Positions 17,614 to 26,443 of a stretch of 64,000 bases of DNA are shown in pieces. The stretch covers positions 660,552-724,551 of the forward strand of contig NZ_QUQV01000001.1 in assembly GCF_003400205.1 (NCBI RefSeq). The letters are read 5' to 3'. How positions within the stretch are numbered: the stretch's first letter is position 1; each line of letters starts with the position of its first letter. The translations under genes and the position numbers were made by a program. The notes beneath the pieces were generated by a model, which saw nothing but the letters and a program-made list of their open reading frames with translations, was not told where the DNA came from and made no database searches. This stretch comes from Bacillus sp. HNG (lineage in GTDB: Bacteria > Bacillota > Bacilli > Bacillales > Bacillaceae_L).

Positions 17614-17646
17614 GGCATTCACTATGCCTAAGCAATCATGAATGCC
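17614..17646 (-). other. Intercistronic stem-loop after the binding-protein gene
   Basis: The arms GGCATTCA and TGAATGCC flank a 17-base loop, without a strong T-run. Stem-loops at this place commonly leave the solute-binding protein mRNA more abundant than the permease mRNA. Here that function is inferred. Confidence 0.55.
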
Positions 17647-17700
17647 ATAGATAATTACTATTGTTCTATTAATTAAAGGATGCTAGGTTTTTGATGTATG

Positions 17701-18984
17701 TTATTTCGTCTTAAGAAGCTCATTAATTTTTGCTTCAGCATCTTCAATCGCTTTCTGTGGATCTTTATCTTCTAATAAGACCTTATGGAATTCTTCGTTG
17801 ACAGCCTTATTAATTTCTGAAATATTCTCAACAGGAGCAAACATATCCTTTGCAATATCTAACTGTTTTGCAGCATAAAATTTACCTTTTTCTGCAGGAT
17901 CATCCGAATTTTCACCTTGGGTAAAGAATTCATCAGCCGCAGCTTCTTTTACTGATGGGAGAATTGCCACAATCTTACTGAATGCTAACTGACTTTCAGC
18001 GTTTGTAACAAACTTAGCAAATTTAACAGCCTCATCAGGAGCCTTTGATTTTGCAGAAACCGCAATGTTCATAATCGAAACATGTCTAAATCCTGATGAA
18101 CCAACGATGGCTGGTGCCGCATCAGATTTTTCATATACTTCTGGGGATAAATCTTTAACTTGACGATAAAGTTGCGGACCAGTGCCCCACCATGCCATTT
18201 TCTCTTGTGCATACCACTCGTTTGGTTTTGCTTGAGCTAACAAGATTTCTTTTGGAATTAAGCCTTTATCAAAACGCTCTTTAAAAGTCTTAAATACTTC
18301 AACTGCCTCAGGCGTATTAATGGCAGCACTCTTTAAGTCTTCTGAGACTAAAGGAATACCATTTTGTGGTAAGAATAAATGGATATCAATTGGTGTATTT
18401 CCATATACCCCCAACTTCTCATAAAGAATCTCTGACATTTCCCAAGCTTCTTCTTCACTTGCAGGCGGATGGTCAATACCTGCTTTTTCTAATAATTCCT
18501 TATTGTATAAAAGACCACCAGTTGATAGATACCAAGGAAGAGCATATGTTTTGTCACCTAAATTTCCTGCTTCCCATACGCCTTCAAAGAAATCATCTTT
18601 TACATCTGCTGCTTTTTCTGTAAGATCTAGAACAGCACCAACAGCTGCAAGTTTCTTAAGATAGTCTGTGTTTAAGTTCATAACATCAGCAAGCTGTCCA
18701 GAAGCTGCAGCAGTTAATGTCTTTTGTTCAACAGTATCGTATGGAATATCTTCCCATACCACCGTTACTCCAGGATTTTCTCCTTCGAACTGGTCAATTA
18801 AACCGTTTATGTAATCATCAAATGTAGGGCTTAGCGAAATCGTCCAAAACTTAATTTCAACATTCTTTTCCTGATCTTTGTTACCTTCGTCATTTGTCCC
18901 TGTACTTTCAGTTTTCGAACAGGCAGTTGCAACAAAAAGCATTAAAACGATCAACAACATTGAAAGCCTTTTCAATCTTTTCAA
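17701..18984 (-). CDS. Extracellular sugar-binding lipoprotein of ABC importer
   Basis: A 427-residue family-1 extracellular solute-binding protein. A lipoprotein signal peptide ends in LFVATAC, so cysteine 22 would be lipidated. The mature protein has the usual KFWTISLSPTFDDYINGLIDQF opening (key feature FWT...F) and an ALPWYLSTGGLLYNKELLEKAG-like motif typical of CUT1 binding proteins. Translation starts at TTG nine bases after GGGGG. A strong SigA-like promoter and a palindromic operator lie upstream (19060-19110). The ligand is unknown; cluster context suggests an amino sugar, disaccharide or muropeptide. Confidence 0.9.
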   Translation of the reverse strand: MKRLKRLSMLLIVLMLFVATACSKTESTGTNDEGNKDQEKNVEIKFWTISLSPTFDDYINGLIDQFEGENPGVTVVWEDIPYDTVEQKTLTAAASGQLADVMNLNTDYLKKLAAVGAVLDLTEKAADVKDDFFEGVWEAGNLGDKTYALPWYLSTGGLLYNKELLEKAGIDHPPASEEEAWEMSEILYEKLGVYGNTPIDIHLFLPQNGIPLVSEDLKSAAINTPEAVEVFKTFKERFDKGLIPKEILLAQAKPNEWYAQEKMAWWGTGPQLYRQVKDLSPEVYEKSDAAPAIVGSSGFRHVSIMNIAVSAKSKAPDEAVKFAKFVTNAESQLAFSKIVAILPSVKEAAADEFFTQGENSDDPAEKGKFYAAKQLDIAKDMFAPVENISEINKAVNEEFHKVLLEDKDPQKAIEDAEAKINELLKTK

Positions 18985-19059
18985 TTCGATTTCCCCCTTT
19001 TTTAATTGAAGAAGATTTCACATCCTGATGGAACTTTGCTCCTAAATAACATGTTGAAA

Positions 19060-19110
19060 GTGAAGTTATTCTTCACAATTTATTTTATTGCAAGAAGATT
19101 ACCATGTCAA
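19060..19110 (-). promoter_or_regulatory. Promoter and palindromic operator of the ABC importer operon
   Basis: On the minus strand, TTGACA (19110-19105) and TAAAAT (19087-19082) are separated by exactly 17 bases, close to the SigA consensus. Directly downstream, where transcription should begin, is a perfect palindrome GTGAAG-AATAA-CTTCAC (19076-19060). A repressor bound there would block initiation. The cluster's RpiR-type regulator is the natural candidate. No catabolite (cre) box was recognised. Confidence 0.65.
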
Positions 19111-19199
19111 TACAATTATTTCAATTTTTAGAATTTTAAATCTAAACAGAATATGAGTTCTACTTTTATCAATCTTTGCCTCTCCATAATTTCTAAAAT

Positions 19200-20183
19200 C
19201 TATAAATTTTCTTTAATATAAGCTATGGTTTCGTCTATATGTGAAATGATTCCTGGAGCGTCGTGTCCTGAAAATGGGTAAGCAATTATTGATTTTTCTG
19301 CAACAATGTGACTGTATACGCCGTAAATGGATTGAGGCGGGCAAATTAAATCCTTGAAGGCGACAGAAACTCTAGTCTTACTCTTTATCTTTGGAGCTAA
19401 ATTTAGATTGTCAAAATATGAAAGTGTTTCAAATACCTGTTTACTCTTTTCAGGATATCTGTGCATAAAATTTTCGATACTAACGAGAGAACCTTCGAAT
19501 TTTTGCTGGATAGCAAGTTCGATATTGCACATATTTGGAACATCCGCAACAACTAATGAAAGACGATTGTCTAGTGCTGCAACCGCTAATGAAATTCCTC
19601 CCCCTAAGCTTGCACCAAGTAAGCAAATTCGGGATTTATCGATTTCCTCTCTAGTAAAAACAACATCGACCGCACGTTTGCAATCCATATAAAGCTTTCT
19701 ATAATAATATTCATATTTATCGAGGATTCCTTGAGTTGCCCATGTTCCAGTAGCACCAACGGAATAGTGTGTATCCTCGGCACTTTCTCCATGTCCGCGA
19801 CAGTCTACTGCTAAAACTGCATATCCCTGAATGATCCATTTCATATAATTTGATATTGAACCTTTATTACCACCGTAACCATGAAATGTAATGATACAGG
19901 GTACTTTATCAGTTTGATTTTTTGGTAAAATATAAAAGGCATTTATAGGCGTTCCTGCAAATCCCTTGTATAACAAGCTATAAGCTTCTATTTGACTAAT
20001 TGGGTAATCAATCTCTCTCATTTCAATTTGCAGTGGAGTTTCAGTCGATTCCTTCAAGGTATCTTCCCAAAATTGGGCAAAATCCCTTGCTTTAGTTAGT
20101 TTCGGTTTATAATTCTCAAATTCTTTGATTTGTTCTTCATAAAATATCATTTGTTCCCTCGTCCTTATATTTTTTTCTAGCAT
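19200..20183 (-). CDS. Acetyl xylan esterase / cephalosporin-C deacetylase-family hydrolase
   Basis: A 327-residue alpha/beta hydrolase of the AXE1 family. Visible are the oxyanion region TFHGYGGNKGS, VDCRGHGESAEDTHYS, the nucleophile elbow LGASLGGGISLA (usually GGSQGG), the acid aspartate in AFKDLICPP and the catalytic histidine in FSGHDAP. No signal peptide is present, so it acts in the cytoplasm, removing acetyl groups from imported small sugars. In this cluster O-acetylated amino sugars are possible substrates, which is inference. It is encoded upstream of the importer promoter and probably belongs to a separate transcript with the MBL gene. Confidence 0.82.
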   Translation of the reverse strand: MLEKNIRTREQMIFYEEQIKEFENYKPKLTKARDFAQFWEDTLKESTETPLQIEMREIDYPISQIEAYSLLYKGFAGTPINAFYILPKNQTDKVPCIITFHGYGGNKGSISNYMKWIIQGYAVLAVDCRGHGESAEDTHYSVGATGTWATQGILDKYEYYYRKLYMDCKRAVDVVFTREEIDKSRICLLGASLGGGISLAVAALDNRLSLVVADVPNMCNIELAIQQKFEGSLVSIENFMHRYPEKSKQVFETLSYFDNLNLAPKIKSKTRVSVAFKDLICPPQSIYGVYSHIVAEKSIIAYPFSGHDAPGIISHIDETIAYIKENL

Positions 20184-20224
20184 ATTTTTTAGTGCTCATT
20201 TTCCTCTTGCTGGCTCTTTGAAAT

Positions 20225-21034
20225 TCAAACATGAAGTACTATTCCATCGTAGGCAACCTTAATGCCAGTGGACGCAAAGATTTCCTCTAGATCCTCATGC
20301 ATTAGACCTATATTATGAGAAAAATGAGTCGCAATCATTTGACTTTCGTTCGTCATAATCCCTTTTTCAAGAAATACGTTCTGGATGTCCTTCACTGCCT
20401 CTATATTAAGATGATTTCTTCGCTCAGGTAGTAATCCATTTGTACAATCCAGTATCGCTACGTCTATCTTTTTCGTGGATAACCATTCCCATGTTTGTTT
20501 AGGAAACCACCCTGTGTCATGACCATGAAATATCCTTTTTCCATCCTTCTCTATGTAGAAGAGTAAACATGTTTCTAATGGGTTATGGTCTGCAGCCAAA
20601 GGAGTCACCTTTGCTGTACCGACCTGATACGTAGTAAAAGGGTGCATTAAAGTAAATGTAAAATATTGATCAGTGTGCCATAATACTTCTTTACATTTAT
20701 AGATAGCTGCGTCATTTCCATAAATATGTAGAGGATATGAAAAATCATGAGCAAATCCTGGTGTTCTCATTCCTAGATCTTTTGGATTAAAATGGTCCAT
20801 ATGTGTATGGGTAAATAACAAATGTTCTATCTTTGAAAGATCGAGATTATGTGTTAAGACATGATGATAGGTGTCTGGTGGAAAATCAATTTTAATCGTA
20901 TCATCAATAATCGTTGAGGAACGTGTTCTAATGTTCTTTCCCCCTAATTCTCTTGCTTTCTTACAATGTTTGCAATTGCAAAACAGTCCCGGAAATCCTT
21001 CTGCCGCTGCTGTACCTAGAATTTGTATTTTCAT
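20225..21034 (-). CDS. MBL-fold metallo-hydrolase (PhnP/lipoate-synthase-B-like group)
   Basis: About 269 residues of metallo-beta-lactamase fold. It opens MKIQILGTAAAEGFPGLFC with a following CNCKHCKKA cysteine cluster, as in PhnP-type phosphodiesterases. The HTHMDHF metal motif, AADHNP, FHGHDTGW, LDCTNG and ATHFSHNIG provide the remaining ligands. The start at 21034 follows GAAAGGA; an in-frame codon at 21076 lacks a ribosome site. Substrate unknown. A cyclic phosphodiester or sugar-phosphate derivative would fit the fold and location. Confidence 0.8.
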   Translation of the reverse strand: MKIQILGTAAAEGFPGLFCNCKHCKKARELGGKNIRTRSSTIIDDTIKIDFPPDTYHHVLTHNLDLSKIEHLLFTHTHMDHFNPKDLGMRTPGFAHDFSYPLHIYGNDAAIYKCKEVLWHTDQYFTFTLMHPFTTYQVGTAKVTPLAADHNPLETCLLFYIEKDGKRIFHGHDTGWFPKQTWEWLSTKKIDVAILDCTNGLLPERRNHLNIEAVKDIQNVFLEKGIMTNESQMIATHFSHNIGLMHEDLEEIFASTGIKVAYDGIVLHV

Positions 21035-21157
21035 ATAATGATTATCCTTTCTCTTTAGAAAAGTAAATTTCCCCATTATTCATCGCAATTGAGTAATTTA
21101 GGGTTTCAAGTTTATTTATTCAATAGGATGTTTTCGTAAACTTTGTTGTTTTTTAAA

Positions 21158-21288
21158 TCGTTGATTTCCGCTTCAGGCGGACGCTTTCCGCGGGCGTGGC
21201 TTGAGCCTCCTCGTCGCTGTCGTTCCTGCGGGGTCTCAAGTCTCACGCTTTTCCCGCAGGAGTCGCCGCCTTATGCTCCAATTAACTA
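21158..21288. repeat. Bacillaceae dispersed repeat, copy 1
   Basis: A GC-rich non-coding block with the hallmarks CTTTCCGCGGGCG, GAGCCTCCTCGTCGC and CCGCAGGAGTCGCC. The same block occurs at 27959-28085 and 40708-40838. It is locally far richer in G+C than its surroundings. The repeat lies between the MBL gene and the glycosidase gene. Confidence 0.8.
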
Positions 21289-21400
21289 GGTTTATGCTTT
21301 TTTTTCTAAAAGCACATTCTTTTAGAAAAGAGCCATTCAATAAAACTATTACGACACGACAAGGAAGAGCAGGTTAATTAAACCCACTCCTCCTTGTCTA

Positions 21401-23080
21401 TTACGTATCGCTTCGAACCATTTTAAGGAATCCAGGAATATGATGCGGAGCTGTACTAGGCTTTGCAAATTCCTCTTCAACAATTGGCCACCAGTCAAAC
21501 AATTCTAGATAGACTAAATCAAAGATCATAACACCATGTGTCAATTCGATATCCTTGCGAAGCGCCTTACGGAACTGTTCAGGATTATTAATATATTGAT
21601 TGAGATATAAACTTCCATAAACAAATGTCGATTCATTAATAACATCCATTGCTAACTCAGCAGAACCCTCAACACTATGTTCAGCAATTCTACCATTTGC
21701 AATTGCTTCATCTTTTGTGACATGTTCAAAGTACGTACCTGTCATGATGAAATCTAGTGTTTCAGCATAACCGGTTTTATGATAATCCGGTGAAGTCCAG
21801 CTGTAATCTGGTTGATAGGTTTTACTTGCCCAGTTTACACCCTCACTATAATAATCTGAATACCATGCACCTACATACGTACTAAAATATACCTCGTCTT
21901 TTATATCATGGATTGTTTTCTCTGCCTTCTTAAAGAAAGACTGGATATTCCCTGCACGCCATTCAATCCATTTTTGGTATAAAGGACCCTCTACCATATT
22001 TTGCTGACCGTTCTCAGCAAATTTGATTTCAAAAATATCTTTTGGGAAATTATCAACCTTTTTACCAATATACGCTTCAAATTTTTCGCGGCTTAATTCA
22101 CTAAAGTCAGCGTAAATATTATTATATCTCGCGCGATCTAGAACAATTCCATCCACATCATAATTCGTAACTAATTCTTCAATGATACCCAATTCATAAT
22201 TTTGAACATCTTCACGAATTGGGTTTACAAATGTTGAATGACCTGCTGCCTGTGAAGATGGTACAAGTTTTATTTCGGTTGATGCGACATCAATCTGATC
22301 TCCAACCTTCACATTATCAAGTAACCAAGTTCTTGCTGTACCATGACCAGACAATACGTAACCGTTTTCAGGAATTTCTAAGGCAGGTGTTCCAAATGTG
22401 TTCCGGTCAGAAACCTGTGTTACAATTCCATCTGTAATTTGAACTTCAGCCCCCCAACGGTTTGCAGGAGAGACATCATACTTATCTGGCGTATACAATA
22501 CAAGATAATTTGTATTTCTTGTAGTATTTGAACCATCAATTTTTCTTGTTTCTCCGTTAGCAGCTGTAGCTACCCTTGAACCCTCATAAATGACGGATTG
22601 CCATTCTGGATTCTCATATGCTGGCCCTTCTTGGTAAGTAGTGCTTCCCTCTGAGAAAACATTAATAGCCGCATGGACCTTTATCCCGTATTTATGTGCT
22701 TCTTCTATTACATTTTGTAATAAATCATAATTCTCGGGGTAACCTTGAAATTTATCAATCTTCTTAGATGTACTTGCATGAGGAGCTAAATTACTATTGT
22801 AGGCAACAAAACCTGTTGAATTTTTTATATCTAGAATAATTGTGTCAATATTTGCTTTAGCCGTTTTGCCAACAATCTCTTTCACTTTTTCTTTCGTATT
22901 TAGATATTCGATATTTGCTGACAAGTCATACCAGAGAATTCTAGCCTTTTTATCCGGATCTTTTACTATATTTTGTAATACATTCTTCCTAGCAGTATCA
23001 TTCCCGCCTTGAGCTGAAACCGGAATAACCAAAAAAGTTAACAATAAGAAAGCAGTAACAACAGCAATTAATTTTTTCAT
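21401..23080 (-). CDS. Secreted GHL10-like putative glycoside hydrolase
   Basis: About 559 residues with an N-terminal signal peptide ending near PVSAQG. The mature part resembles GHL10/DUF187-type TIM-barrel hydrolases: RILWYDLSANIEYLN, IDTIILDIKNSTGFVAY, a HKYGIKVHAAINVFSEG strand, DVDGIVLDRARYNN with candidate catalytic acids, and YFSTYVGAWYSDYY. E. coli DigH (YddW), of the GHL10 family, cleaves denuded peptidoglycan glycans, so this could feed the amino-sugar cluster. Family and activity are inferred by eye. The start at 23080 follows AAAGGAGCGAGAT, and the upstream in-frame codon has no ribosome site. Confidence 0.7.
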   Translation of the reverse strand: MKKLIAVVTAFLLLTFLVIPVSAQGGNDTARKNVLQNIVKDPDKKARILWYDLSANIEYLNTKEKVKEIVGKTAKANIDTIILDIKNSTGFVAYNSNLAPHASTSKKIDKFQGYPENYDLLQNVIEEAHKYGIKVHAAINVFSEGSTTYQEGPAYENPEWQSVIYEGSRVATAANGETRKIDGSNTTRNTNYLVLYTPDKYDVSPANRWGAEVQITDGIVTQVSDRNTFGTPALEIPENGYVLSGHGTARTWLLDNVKVGDQIDVASTEIKLVPSSQAAGHSTFVNPIREDVQNYELGIIEELVTNYDVDGIVLDRARYNNIYADFSELSREKFEAYIGKKVDNFPKDIFEIKFAENGQQNMVEGPLYQKWIEWRAGNIQSFFKKAEKTIHDIKDEVYFSTYVGAWYSDYYSEGVNWASKTYQPDYSWTSPDYHKTGYAETLDFIMTGTYFEHVTKDEAIANGRIAEHSVEGSAELAMDVINESTFVYGSLYLNQYINNPEQFRKALRKDIELTHGVMIFDLVYLELFDWWPIVEEEFAKPSTAPHHIPGFLKMVRSDT

Positions 23081-23508
23081 ATCTCGCTCCTTTTTACACC
23101 TTTTCTTTTCTGTTACCTTTATGTATTTCAACGATGCAAGAATGCCTACCCTCCTTTTTTGAATTATCTAAATAATAGCACATTTATAACAAAAGAAGAA
23201 TATTTTCTTCTTTTTTATAAAGTAAACAGGATAAATTATCTATCTGTTATTAAAACATTACATTTTACAACAAAACACCCTATGACTTAGGACCTATGTC
23301 CAGATGATTGATATGCTCATCTGTTACACATATTCACACGTTTTAATCGACTGACTTAATTTTTGATATAATAAGGCATAGCATTTTTGTGGTAAATTAA
23401 CATTGGACAGTACTTCCACAAGAAGACGTTAGGGCATTTAACAATAAGAATACAATCAAAAATCTGACTTTCGTCATATTGAAAGTTTAGTGTATGAGGT
23501 GAAACTTT
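23081..23508. other. Intergenic region without recognised features
   Basis: AT-rich spacer between the divergently oriented glycosidase gene and yneQ. It must hold both promoters, but I could not assign boxes confidently, and saw no repeat or RNA element. Confidence 0.4.
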
Positions 23509-23808
23509 ATGGCTTTTGGCATTAAACGAAAAGAACTTGTTGAGTGGAAGAAAAAGGTTTCACAAGGGGAAATTGCGTTTTTGACGCATTATTGGATAGA
23601 CGACCGTTTTCCTGGAATGACAACCGTCACAAAGGTTGGTTGTGCTGACCTTGAAAAGCTTAAAAGATGGGGCAGCAAATATGGGATTCCTTCCAAGTAT
23701 ATTCATAACCGGACAGGCTTCCCCCATTTTGATTTATTAGGTGAACGACAGATTGAAATTCTTAGAAATGAAAACATGCTACATCAACTACAACGGTTCA
23801 AAGGATAA
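23509..23808 (+). CDS. yneQ: YneQ-like conserved hypothetical protein
   Basis: A 99-residue soluble protein beginning MAFGIKRKELVEWKKKVSQG and containing IAFLTHYWIDDRFPG and FPHFDLLGERQ, which I recognise as B. subtilis YneQ-like. Function unknown. In B. subtilis it lies next to the thioesterase yneP, and here a thioesterase gene is also close (24289), with mscL between. A GAGGTG ribosome site precedes the ATG. Confidence 0.75.
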   Translation: MAFGIKRKELVEWKKKVSQGEIAFLTHYWIDDRFPGMTTVTKVGCADLEKLKRWGSKYGIPSKYIHNRTGFPHFDLLGERQIEILRNENMLHQLQRFKG

Positions 23809-23878
23809 GCCATTTGGACTATTTTCTTTTCAACGAATTTGGATAGAATAAAAAGGGTTATGAAAGGAGGACGTCAAT

Positions 23879-24268
23879 ATGCTTAATGAATTTAAAAAAT
23901 TTGCTTTAAAAGGTAATGTGATTGACCTTGCAGTCGGGGTTATTATTGGTGGTGCATTCGGAAAAATTGTCACATCTCTTGTGAATGATATTATAATGCC
24001 GCTCATCGGTTTTTTACTCGGTGGAGTAGATATATCAAAGGCTTCCATTCCCTTTAATGGTGAGGAGATCATGTATGGTGCTTTTCTACAAACGGTTTTG
24101 GACTTTTTAATTATTTCTTTTTCTATTTTTCTCTTTATTCGCTTCTTCCAACGCTTTAAGAAAAAAGAAGAAGAAAAACCTTCAGAACCAACACCAACAA
24201 AAGAAGAACAATTACTTACTGAGATCCGTGATTTGTTAAAAGAACAAAAAGGAATGTCCGAGTCGTAA
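23879..24268 (+). CDS. mscL: Large-conductance mechanosensitive channel MscL
   Basis: A 129-residue channel that opens under membrane tension to release solutes on osmotic downshock. The opening [31 protein letters not shown] is shown by its key N-terminal helix and the first membrane segment's [16 protein letters not shown]. The second segment [14 protein letters not shown] and a charged C-terminal bundle ([16 protein letters not shown]) complete the standard architecture. An AAAGGAGG ribosome site is present. Confidence 0.95.
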   Translation: MLNEFKKFALKGNVIDLAVGVIIGGAFGKIVTSLVNDIIMPLIGFLLGGVDISKASIPFNGEEIMYGAFLQTVLDFLIISFSIFLFIRFFQRFKKKEEEKPSEPTPTKEEQLLTEIRDLLKEQKGMSES

Positions 24269-24288
24269 ATGACTAGGACATCCTTCTT

Positions 24289-24807
24289 TTATACTTCCCA
24301 AGGTAAGGCAATGCTAAATTTAGCTGCCATTTTTTCGTTTTCTTTTTTGCGTCTTTTTCGATTTTCCGCGCGTTCTTTTGCAGATTCATGCAACATCTTT
24401 TCTTCCTCGGACTTCGGTATAACTTTTGGGACTGGCTTCGGCTTGCCATTCTCATCTAATGCGACAAATGTTAAAAACGACAATGCGCAAATATGCCGTT
24501 CTCCCGTATATAAATCCTCGGCTATCACTTTCACAAAAACCTCCATCGAGGAACGTCCCGTGTATGTGACAAACGCTTCCAAACAAACAGAACTTCCTTC
24601 CTGAATTGGGTGAAGGAAATCAACGGAATCAGTTGATGCTGTAACAACTGGAGAGCGTGAATGTCGAACCGCTGAAATGGAAGCAACATCATCAATATAA
24701 GCCATGAGCTTACCGCCAAACATTGTTCCATGATAATTCGTATCAGGCGGAAATACATTACTTGTCTTCACAACAAAAGATTCCTTGCAATACTTAGCTT
24801 CTACCAT
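24289..24807 (-). CDS. Acyl-CoA thioesterase (hotdog fold)
   Basis: A 172-residue hotdog-fold thioesterase. The N-terminal FPPDTNYHGTMFGGKLMAYID (catalytic Asn/Asp region) followed by DDVASISAVRHS, DSVDFLHPIQEGS and VYTGRSSMEV is characteristic of the cytosolic acyl-CoA hydrolase (YciA/BFIT) group. The C-terminal 30 residues are highly charged (RKRRKKENE). A GGGGG ribosome site precedes the ATG. It hydrolyses acyl-CoA to free acid and CoA; chain-length preference cannot be read. Confidence 0.88.
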   Translation of the reverse strand: MVEAKYCKESFVVKTSNVFPPDTNYHGTMFGGKLMAYIDDVASISAVRHSRSPVVTASTDSVDFLHPIQEGSSVCLEAFVTYTGRSSMEVFVKVIAEDLYTGERHICALSFLTFVALDENGKPKPVPKVIPKSEEEKMLHESAKERAENRKRRKKENEKMAAKFSIALPWEV

Positions 24808-24954
24808 ATGTAAATCCCCCTTATAATATCTTATATTATTCTTCTCGTAAATTTTATTTGTAATTCACAGTACAATAAACATCGTATGTCTTAGCACTAC
24901 GAATTTCAATCATTTTTTCAAAAGAAAAAGCGGTAGCCAAATCGCTAACGCTGG

Positions 24955-25920
24955 TTATGCAGAGAATTTTTTTTCAAGTCCTTCGAATGAATATACACGA
25001 TCTATTAATAAAGCGTAAATTGAAGCTAATATCTGCTGGAAGAGCATCCCCACCACGACAGGCACAGCGACTTCAGCTGGGAAGAATGTAATGGCAATGA
25101 CGGCTCCGGCACTAATATTGCGCATGCCCCCCGTGAAAATAAGAGCAATTATGACATCGGAGTCTAATTTCATGAAGCGACCTATTCCCCATGCGATTAA
25201 ATATCCACAAAAGGCAATAAAGAAAACGACCGCTCCAATCAGTATCAATTTCAGGTTTACATTTTTCAAATAAGGTGCTATATCGGCACTATTGATCATC
25301 ACCACTACTCCAAGGCCAATCTTTGAAAAAGGCGCTAGGTTTGGGCTAAGTGTTTTTGTACACTTGCCTTTTGTAACATGGTTAACAAGCATGCCAAGAA
25401 TTGAAGGCAGCACAACCATGAAAAAGAGCCCCTGCATAATACTTAAAATATCCATCTCAACATTACTTCCTACAAATAATGTTAGACTATACGGCACCAC
25501 AAAAGGTGAAATTAATGTATCAATTAAAATAATGGAGAGTGTAAGTGCAATATTACCGTGCTTCATCGCAACCCAGATAAAACTTGATATCCCAGTTGGA
25601 ATCACCACTGCTAAAATCAATCCAGTAATTGTAAAGCTGTCACCTGGAAAGGTTAAATGCCCAACAATCCAAGCCCAAGCTGGCATGATTAAGTGTAATG
25701 TAAAAAGAGCAATTATGATTGGAAATGGATGTGTGATTGCACGTTTTAACGAACTAAAACTAGAACTTAAAGCTCCTGAAAACGTGATGAATGCAAAAAT
25801 CCATGGTACTAAATACGAAAAAGGAGCCAAGTATGCAGTTAATAAGACACCCAATACTACACTTGTAGGTGTAATGAGTGGCATAAGTTTCTCTAATTTT
25901 TTGTTGAGCTTCTGTAACAT
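24955..25920 (-). CDS. Bile acid:sodium symporter (BASS) family transporter
   Basis: About 321 residues with nine to ten hydrophobic segments, FSGALSSSFSSLKRAI and IFTGGMRNISAGAVIAI being typical BASS motifs. Members carry organic acids such as pyruvate, pantoate or bile acids with sodium. Three ATGs in a row follow AGGAG, and the third (25920) has the best spacing. It is monocistronic, and the substrate is unknown. Confidence 0.83.
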   Translation of the reverse strand: MLQKLNKKLEKLMPLITPTSVVLGVLLTAYLAPFSYLVPWIFAFITFSGALSSSFSSLKRAITHPFPIIIALFTLHLIMPAWAWIVGHLTFPGDSFTITGLILAVVIPTGISSFIWVAMKHGNIALTLSIILIDTLISPFVVPYSLTLFVGSNVEMDILSIMQGLFFMVVLPSILGMLVNHVTKGKCTKTLSPNLAPFSKIGLGVVVMINSADIAPYLKNVNLKLILIGAVVFFIAFCGYLIAWGIGRFMKLDSDVIIALIFTGGMRNISAGAVIAITFFPAEVAVPVVVGMLFQQILASIYALLIDRVYSFEGLEKKFSA

Positions 25921-26045
25921 CATCATTCTCCTAATTTATAAATCTACCACTATAAGTCCATTTTTTAAGTATACTACAATTTTAGCATTTTAGAGGTTGT
26001 CTAATAAAGGAAATCAGTAAACTTGGGTATTATGACAGGAAATGA

Positions 26046-26078
26046 GAAAAGCATCATCACAAAGTGACAATGCTTTTC
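26046..26078 (-). terminator. Hairpin terminator of the small DUF4025-like gene
   Basis: The arms GAAAAGCAT and ATGCTTTTC, with an inner CAC/GTG pair, lie just downstream of the stop codon of the 50-residue gene and are followed on the minus strand by TCATTTCC. Confidence 0.6.
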
Positions 26079-26085
26079 GCCGTGC

Positions 26086-26238
26086 TTAGCTCGGATCATT
26101 TTCGTCATATGAAAGGGTTGTGACCTGTGTGTAGTCACCTTTTTCAATTTCCTTCATTGACGCATCTTCTCTTAAGTCCTCCTCCGTGTCCATTCCAACT
26201 GCAATGGTTGGTTCTTCCTTCTTTTGACTTTTTTTCAT
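26086..26238 (-). CDS. Small acidic protein, YozQ/DUF4025-like
   Basis: A 50-residue reading frame that starts MKKSQKKEEPTIAVGMDTEE and ends LSYDENDPS, strongly charged and without membrane segments. A good GGAGTGG ribosome site lies upstream and a hairpin terminator downstream. Size and composition recall the short DUF4025 (YozQ) proteins of Bacillus; the family call is tentative. Confidence 0.6.
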   Translation of the reverse strand: MKKSQKKEEPTIAVGMDTEEDLREDASMKEIEKGDYTQVTTLSYDENDPS

Positions 26239-26443
26239 TGTTAACCACTCCTTTCATTTTTATATTCCCCATTATGATTTGGTTTGAGTTGGGAATGCTA
26301 CAAAAAAGCTGGTAGAAATAACAGTCCTTTTTTCAGAATAGTATTTTTATGCGAATCAAAGAATTTTTATTAAAAAACCCTCGCATTTTTATGCAATTTG
26401 TTATAAAGTAGGTTTTGTGACTTTTTTACGAGGTGAAACAACT

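Noticed and set aside
25292..25993. 233-codon plus-strand reading frame opposite the BASS transporter
   Set aside because: Shadow of the conserved minus-strand gene, no ribosome site.
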